Part shown: piece after piece, positions 58,423-64,000 of the stretch | Layout of the letters: every line of letters begins with the position of its first letter | Numbering within the stretch: the first letter of the stretch is position 1 | Origin: Podospora comata | Taxonomy: Eukaryota; Ascomycota; Sordariomycetes; Sordariales; Podosporaceae | Reading direction: 5' to 3' | Length of the DNA: 64,000 nt | Assembly: GCA_017354895.1 (NCBI GenBank) | Contig: CP071497.1 | Coordinates: forward strand, 2,294,001-2,358,000 | Made by a program: the position numbers and the translations under genes | The notes under the pieces: model-generated | The model's database searches: none | Told to the model about the DNA's origin: nothing | Seen by the model: the letters and a program-made list of their open reading frames with translations, nothing else

Positions 58423-58737
58423 TACACCCAGGCTTTTCAGGACTATCAAGACCTAAACGAGACACGCAGGGTGTATGGGAAGGGCACTATGATGCAGTCC
58501 ATGAAGTCAGGAGACATGGATCTGGTGAATATCATGCTCACGATTCACGGGTATTTCGATCTTACCTGTGGATTGTTGATAGAGTGGATCAGGGGAGTAC
58601 TGGGAGATCCACGCAAACTTGATCTGTCAGACACGGAGGATCTCTGCAAGCGAGAGGAAGATCTCAAAAAAATAACGTGGCTCACTGTGAAGATTATCGA
58701 AGATCTCAAGAAGGACAATGAAAAGTACGGAAAGTAG
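58423..58737 (+). other. Open frame next to element P, unrecognised
   Basis: The frame emerges from the right end of element P and runs to TAG at 58735: QAFQDYQDLNETRRVYGKG, then MLTIHGYFDLTCGLLIEWI and a Lys/Asp/Glu-rich tail (REEDLKKITWLTVKIIEDLK). It looks helical and coding-like. It may be the 3' part of a host gene interrupted by P, but no matching 5' part is recognised left of P. Confidence 0.35.
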
Positions 58738-59038
58738 TTGGGCGCGGAAGGTCTTGAACCACGATAACAGAAGGGAGCCAGGAAGGTGATTTGGGATACG
58801 CAGGTTCGAGTTGATATTGGCATGTAGTAGGATAGCGAGAGAATAAACTGGGCAGGCCTATTTTTCATGACAACCTGAAACAAAGACGCAGCGGGTCAGA
58901 GAAGCATGTATGAAAGCACAAGTCATTCGTCATTCAATAACAAAGCTACACCTCAAGACATCACTATCACCCTCAACCTGGCCTTGACTTTCACCCCCTG
59001 CCAAGTTGGCACCCAGGACCATCCACCACATGTCCACC
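58738..59038. other. Intergenic
   Basis: 301 bp downstream of the lectin stop; no feature seen. Confidence 0.5.
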
Positions 59039-59479
59039 CTAACCAATAACAACATTAACCTTGAGGTTGTTCCCGCTCGTCACCGTGTAATTAAACGAAT
59101 ACTTCCTCCCATCCCTCGTGACCTCATACGAAGACAGCGTCTTCCACCTCGCATCAACACGCTCCTTCTTCTGAGTGCCGCCCCACTCAGTCTCGTAGTA
59201 CTCCGGCGTGATGACAACACCAGTCTGGCTGGCAGGGTCCAGCTTGGTGACGATGTCGCCCCACGGCTTGTAGTTGTGCACGCCGAGGGTGACGATGAAG
59301 TTCTCGCCCGTGTCGGCCACGAAGCGGAGCGAGCCCGAGGTGCCGCTGGCGCCGATGGTGAGGACTTGGGCGCCTTTGACCTCGTCCCAGGTGCCGTTGC
59401 GGAAGACGGTGCTTTCGGCGAGGTGGAAGAAGGCGTTGGTTTTGGTCTGATAGACCTGAACTGTTATGGTGTAGGACAT
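59039..59479 (-). CDS. Fungal fruit-body-type lectin
   Basis: A single-exon 146-aa protein with the signature of the Agaricus bisporus lectin family: N-terminal MSYTITVQVYQT, NAFFHLAESTVF, the central GASGTSGSLRFVADTGENF, GVHNYKPWGDIV and the NYTVTSGNNLKVNV end. Family members are cytosolic beta-sandwich homo-oligomers that bind the T-antigen disaccharide and GlcNAc, and several act against fungivores. There is no signal peptide, as expected. A GT-AG pair at 59545-59481 (GGTCAG...TTTCACCAG) looks like a 5' UTR intron that ends one base before the ATG. Confidence 0.92.
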   Translation of the reverse strand: MSYTITVQVYQTKTNAFFHLAESTVFRNGTWDEVKGAQVLTIGASGTSGSLRFVADTGENFIVTLGVHNYKPWGDIVTKLDPASQTGVVITPEYYETEWGGTQKKERVDARWKTLSSYEVTRDGRKYSFNYTVTSGNNLKVNVVIG

Positions 59480-59545
59480 CCTGGTGAAAGTTGGTCAGTC
59501 AGGGGAAGTATGGCAAGAGCCGGAGGAAAAGGGGAAAGAACTGAC

Positions 59546-61527
59546 CTTGCTGGTTGAAAGTCGTGTTTCAAGGCTTGGAAATGTGCTGAGTTCGAATGGC
59601 TGTGACCTCGAGTTGTCTGATGATTCTTAACTTCATGTTTTCCGAGCTGACAACGACGTACTTATAAACCAGGGAGATGGCCTGTGCTTCGATCTCCCCA
59701 GGTTCTGAATTTCATGATCTATTCCAGTTGGACCCAATAGATTCCTCCCTCAAAGCTCACTCTCCATTGACTCAAATCTTGCAGATACCCCGCGCCTGGA
59801 CCTGTGCGTCTTCGGGACGTGGCTGGCTGATCTCTCATCGCGACTTGCCGTGTAACAGCATCGACGTATGGCTACTTCTGAGGTCTTAGACGGACGACGG
59901 TACGACGGTCAACATATACGATTTGGCCAGTCAAAAGCCGGCCCTGAGTATGACGGAATTTCTCATGATTCGAGCGTGCGTAAAAGGCGGCCGATGAAAC
60001 AGACCAGTTTCAGGGAAGCTAGGTCTTTTCCCAGGTTGGTTCATCGGTTGGCCGCAAAGTGCAGAATGCAACTACGGAGAAGGCTCTGTTGTGGTTTGTT
60101 AATCTAGGCAGTCATTAGTCTTTTGGTATTGATTACCTGCCGTGGGCATCTACCTTGCTTGAGCTATACTTCTGTTTTCCATGACGGTTCTCTGGTAGAA
60201 AACTGGGGCTGAATGATAAATGTATGAGAGGAGCCCAAATCGGACGCATGCAGTCGAGTCAAGAGGCGCGCCGCATGTTCTGAGCTATCATCTGTCTTCC
60301 TACCTAACTCCGAACATGCACTTCTGGGCTGTTGTGCCAACAAGACAGTATCGTTTGGTGGCGTCGAGTTTGAAGCTGAACCGTCCTAGAAGAGAAGATA
60401 ATCCGAGTAGAAACGCAATGTCGATCAAACAAATGCAGTGCAGTGGGTCGATATGTTGTGATTTGTCGACAGAGCGGGGAAGTATTGAAAAGGCTTGAAC
60501 GGCAGGATTGGAATAGGGCTTGGGAAAGACGGGCCGGTCATGAAAATGCTGGCCAGATTGGCATTATTACATTTACAAAAGATTAGTGATAGGTATTTGT
60601 AAACTTGACCTGTTGAAGCGGAAGTTAATACGACACGAGTGGAATCAGGTGATTTATAGCTGAGGTTCTTACGTTTCGGAGGTTGAAGAGGTTCAGTTCA
60701 ACCATATTTAACATCATGTGGCCTAAAGTTCGTGATCGCTATGTCTTGACATTACGATGTAAGACGGCCCGATCCCTTGTGTAGCCTCAATCGATCCAAT
60801 AATTTTATCCTTTTACCTAATAGTTACCAGGTACCCAACCACCTGCATCCTGCTGTGTCCCTATGCCAATACATTGCATGGTGTATATGCTTTAATAATA
60901 CCCGGTATGCTTGTTGGGTTTTGGAGACGAGTTACAAAAGCCGTAAAAGCACTGAAATATTAACTTGCAAGGCGGGAGAGCTCATTGAATTTGTTGTCCT
61001 TTAAACGTAAAAGAGCCGTGATCTCTGAGGTGGTAATAAACTGTGGCTTAATGATGATCAAGTTCAAGGTTGACCTACGAGGGCTGTTTGTCGGTACCTA
61101 GGTGAGCGTAACGACAAAGAAGTGGTGCTTAGCCGTTGTTCAGAAAACCTCGCCATCAACCAGAGTCAGGTGTTAAGTAAGGTAAGGTGTACCTAACTCC
61201 TCAGAGCCCAAGAGTTGCTTTGAATCCTGGGTCCACCACGCAAATACCATGAAATCCTGGCGTTTTCCTCTTTGGTGGTGCACTTCCCGCAATGTTCGGT
61301 CTCGCTGGAATGTTGGACAAGAACTTTTGCCGCATGCTGTTGCTCGAACCCATTCTTCCGCAGCCTCCGGCTGGCTGACTGGTAACCACTTCGATTTGTC
61401 GTGGCGGTCTTGGCTGCGACTACTTCTATCATGTTCTCAAAACGGCAAAAAGATGCCGCTTGGGGATGTTGCTTGTTCTCTCAATGAGACAGAGTCCATC
61501 AGATGTTCTTGAAAGCCCGAGTTCGCC
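59546..61527. other. Long gene-poor interval
   Basis: About 2 kb upstream of the lectin. Open frames are short and overlap without domains. No RNA gene or repeat is recognised. Confidence 0.5.
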
Positions 61528-62184
61528 ATGCCGATAAACCCGAATAGCTTCACCGGGAGAAGCATGACGTGGCTCGAACCCCCCAGGATAAAAGATGGTC
61601 GGGCGATGAACATAGAGGCTCTTTCCAACCAGCTCGAGTCTGTTCGCTCGAATATTCAACAGTCCGCCGCCACGGTGTTCGAAACGTTCCCGAATCCAGA
61701 CTCCAAACGAGAACGCCATCATCTCGAGCGAATGCCAATGAATAATGAACTCTAGAACCGCGTTACAACAACATTCATCCACCTAGTTGCCGTCCAAGAA
61801 GCGGCCATAGGGTTAGGGCCCACAGTTGAGCGGGCACAGAAGACAGGGAGGAGGGTTGTTTGCCAACCCATGATCAACCTTCGACAGTACTTCGATGAAC
61901 CTTGTGTGAGACTAGCGAGGATAGTCAAAATGAAGCTTTGCCAAGTGAAAGAACGGGTGAAGGCCGCTGATAATCTGTTGTGGAAGGAGGAGAAAGGACG
62001 TGGGACATGGGCAAGCAGGTTTGAGTCTGAGAAGGCAAAAGTGGAGAGGCAGATGAAGGTGCAAGCGGTAAAGTCGGAGCTGCCGACTGACCTGAAGCAT
62101 CTAGCATTTCTCCAGAAAATGTACAAGTCCCTCGATGAAATTGATCTCGAGAACAAGGTCGCCATTGCGTATTTGCAGGGGTGA
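61528..62184 (+). pseudogene. Unrecognised helical protein, frame broken by one TAG
   Basis: One frame runs from ATG 61528 (MPINPNSFTGRSMTW) to TGA 62184 (LENKVAIAYLQG) with a single TAG at 61753-61755 after MPMNNEL. The sequence on both sides is continuous in style: NIEALSNQLESVRSNIQQSA before, TTFIHLVAVQEAAIGLGPTV and KLCQVKERVKAADNLLWKEE after. It would be ~218 aa of mostly alpha-helix. CAG to TAG would explain the stop. No family is recognised. A two-gene or spliced reading cannot be excluded. Confidence 0.4.
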
Positions 62185-62742
62185 ACGAAGCCTTCGGGCC
62201 ACGATCAGATGGCAAGGGGTAAAGGGCGTCAGACAGCTGCAAAGGCACGACAAAGTTGGCCAACAACATCTAGTGAAATGTTCTGATAACCAATTTAGAC
62301 TGTCTGTTGGTGATTCGGATGCTTGTAAGCCCAATCAATGAAAAGATTGAAACCCTCAGGCACAGATGCAAAAACTGACCGGTCCCCTTTGTGAGTAGAC
62401 CACTCTATCCCACATCAGGGTCAATGGATTGCGGTTAGACTCGACATAAACAAACGGGGTCATGCATGTTGATTGCTGAGAGTGGGGTTGATCAGTGTAT
62501 CCTCCAATGGAAGCGACACCAGCAGCCATACGTTTCACACATCTCACCGCCCGCACCGGCACATCGTCTAATTAAAATGCACGGTGTCTAGGCACCAGAA
62601 GCCTTTCCTCGTGCCTTCTCCTTAAGCACATTTCTCCGCGCCTAACTCACTTGCCCCGCACTACACTCTTATTCCGCATCTCATTCCGTCTCAACATCTT
62701 CACGTCAAACATCAATATCGTTCCCCATCGCAAAATCATACA
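62185..62742. other. Intergenic, promoter side of the AN1-APH gene
   Basis: 558 bp; nothing beyond the presumed promoter is seen. Confidence 0.5.
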
Positions 62743-64000
62743 ATGGCGCAAAGGTTCTTTGACTGCTCGGTGTCCGAGTGCGGAAGACCGAGTGCGCGCG
62801 GTGTTGGAGCCGGGTGCGATATGTGCAGCAGCTACTTCTGTGGAGTTCATGTGTCTCGGGATTTCCACAAGTGCAGCACTGAGGTAAGAGTTACCCAGAC
62901 ATATACCACTATAGTGCCATATTTGCTAACTGTATCTCCTTATCGAGGACCTGGATGATGTAGCCTACAACGCGCTCATCGTCGCTGAAATCGGCCGCCT
63001 TCGTGCTCAGATCAACGAGAAGGCAGTCTGCGAACTCGCGTCCAGCCTGAACGATGGCAAACCTTGCATCATCGAATACCCTCCAAAGGTTGTTGGGTTA
63101 GGCGCTCTTATGGGGTGTGCCAACTACCACGCCCGCATCTGCTTCGGTAATGGATCCCCGTCGTGGCTTATGCGAGTGCCGCGGGTTTCGGGCTTTGCCG
63201 TCAGGTTCCCCGTTTCTCTCGCAGAATACCTCATCCGCAGCGAGTATGCAACCCTAAAGTTCCTGGAGACTACCGCAGTACCGGCACCGCGGGCCTTCTC
63301 ATTCGGCATCCCGTCTCAAGGCACCGACCATGGTATTGGGGTCTGTTTTCTTCTTATGGAGGAGTTGTCAGGCAAGCCGTGGGATGGTCAAGGAGACACC
63401 GCCAAGGTTTGGAAGGGTCTCGCCGAGATCTTTGCGGAGTTGGAGAAGCATCCATTTACCAAAGCGGGGTCTCTATATGTCGAGTCTCCTGACGACCTAC
63501 CATCGGTCTCTGCTACGGCCAGCGATAGATTCGTCTGTCTTTACCCCTACGGGCCATTCGAGACGTCGGCAGCATACTATACGGCCTGGGCCGAACAGTA
63601 CCTGGCGTTAGTTGCGGACGGTCAGCTCTATCCCCAGTTTCCTATCGAAGCCTATTTGGTATATCGCTTTCTCCAAGACAATGCGACCCAGTTGTCCGAT
63701 TCTGAGGACAAGTTCTTTCTGAAACATGTCGACGATAAGGGTGATCACCTGATGGTGGACGAAGAGCTAAACATTACCGGCATTATCGACTGGCAAATGG
63801 CGCGTATCGTTCCGCGACGAGAGGCATTTGCGTTATCCCTCGTTTCCGCCGACATGAGAGCTCTTTGCGATGGGAATGTCTCGCTTAGTACAAAAGACGT
63901 TGCATTGAGCAATGCCTTGCGCGAGAAGGGGTCGGGGTTGGCAAGCCATACAGGAGATGAGAAGGTGAGAAGATTCTTCTGGGGCTTGGGGCTCGAGCCC
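62743..64000 (+). CDS. AN1-like zinc finger fused to an APH-family kinase, 3' end outside window
   Basis: Exon 1 is 62743-62883, intron 62884-62947 (GTAAGA...GCTAACTG...CGAG), and exon 2 runs from 62948 open to the window end; at least 398 aa. Residues 8-44 match the AN1 zinc-finger pattern in the second half (C25-x2-C28-x4-C33-x2-H36-x5-H42-x-C44), with C8-x4-C13 in place of the usual CxxC. The rest is an aminoglycoside phosphotransferase-like kinase fold: SWLMRVPR, GVCFLLMEELSGKPW, then KHVDDKGDHLMVDEELNITG and IIDWQMARIVP. The catalytic loop is HVDDKGDH rather than the canonical HGDxHxGN, while the IDW metal-binding Asp is kept. Fungal relatives are common and of unknown substrate. Confidence 0.85.

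Overview
The window is nuclear DNA of a filamentous ascomycete, most likely a Sordariomycete (Sordariales-like). Genes have short GT-AG introns (47-66 bp) with CTAAC-type branch sites. GC-balanced host DNA alternates with AT-rich repeats in which CpA/TpG has been converted to TpA, the signature of repeat-induced point mutation (RIP). The species is not identified.

Layout. Positions 1-2434 are transposon debris: two copies of a 0.62 kb LTR-like repeat (family A), a scrap of Ty3/Gypsy integrase, a RIP-mutated Fot1/pogo-type transposase and a truncated LTR (family B). Positions 3667-6892 hold an NLR-type gene with an alpha/beta-hydrolase domain fused to NACHT. Positions 7700-21937 hold a second NLR gene, now a pseudogene, cut in two just after its Walker A motif by a Tc1/mariner-like element (here called P). 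P itself contains a solo LTR and about 8.4 kb of RIP-mutated Ty3/Gypsy chromovirus (here called E). E looks rearranged by an inversion between two inverted family A repeats.

The right two thirds is mostly conserved housekeeping DNA: GH51 arabinofuranosidase, a multi-membrane-span protein, a decayed coiled-coil gene, RAD54, UDP-glucose:glycoprotein glucosyltransferase (UGGT), COPI alpha, proteasome RPN12, a Chs4/Skt5-type chitin synthase regulator, an SDR enzyme and an F-box protein. Beyond 54 kb come lineage-specific genes: two small helical or basic proteins, a second copy of P with intact TIRs and TA duplication, a fungal fruit-body-type lectin, an open frame with one stop, and a zinc finger-APH kinase fusion that runs off the window.

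How they relate. UGGT (ER folding checkpoint) and COPI alpha (Golgi-to-ER retrieval) are divergent from one 0.86 kb promoter carrying a repeated UPR-like element. RPN12 and the F-box protein belong to ubiquitin-proteasome turnover; RAD54 to recombination repair; the Chs4-like protein to wall synthesis; GH51 to pectin and arabinan breakdown. The NLR pair sits inside the RIP-mutated accessory block, typical of fast-evolving self/non-self recognition genes. The points most worth checking are the nested NLR-P-E structure, the putative inversion, the Chs4-like terminal intron whose retention removes the CaaX box, the RAD54 start codon split by an intron, and the UGGT/COPI promoter repeat.
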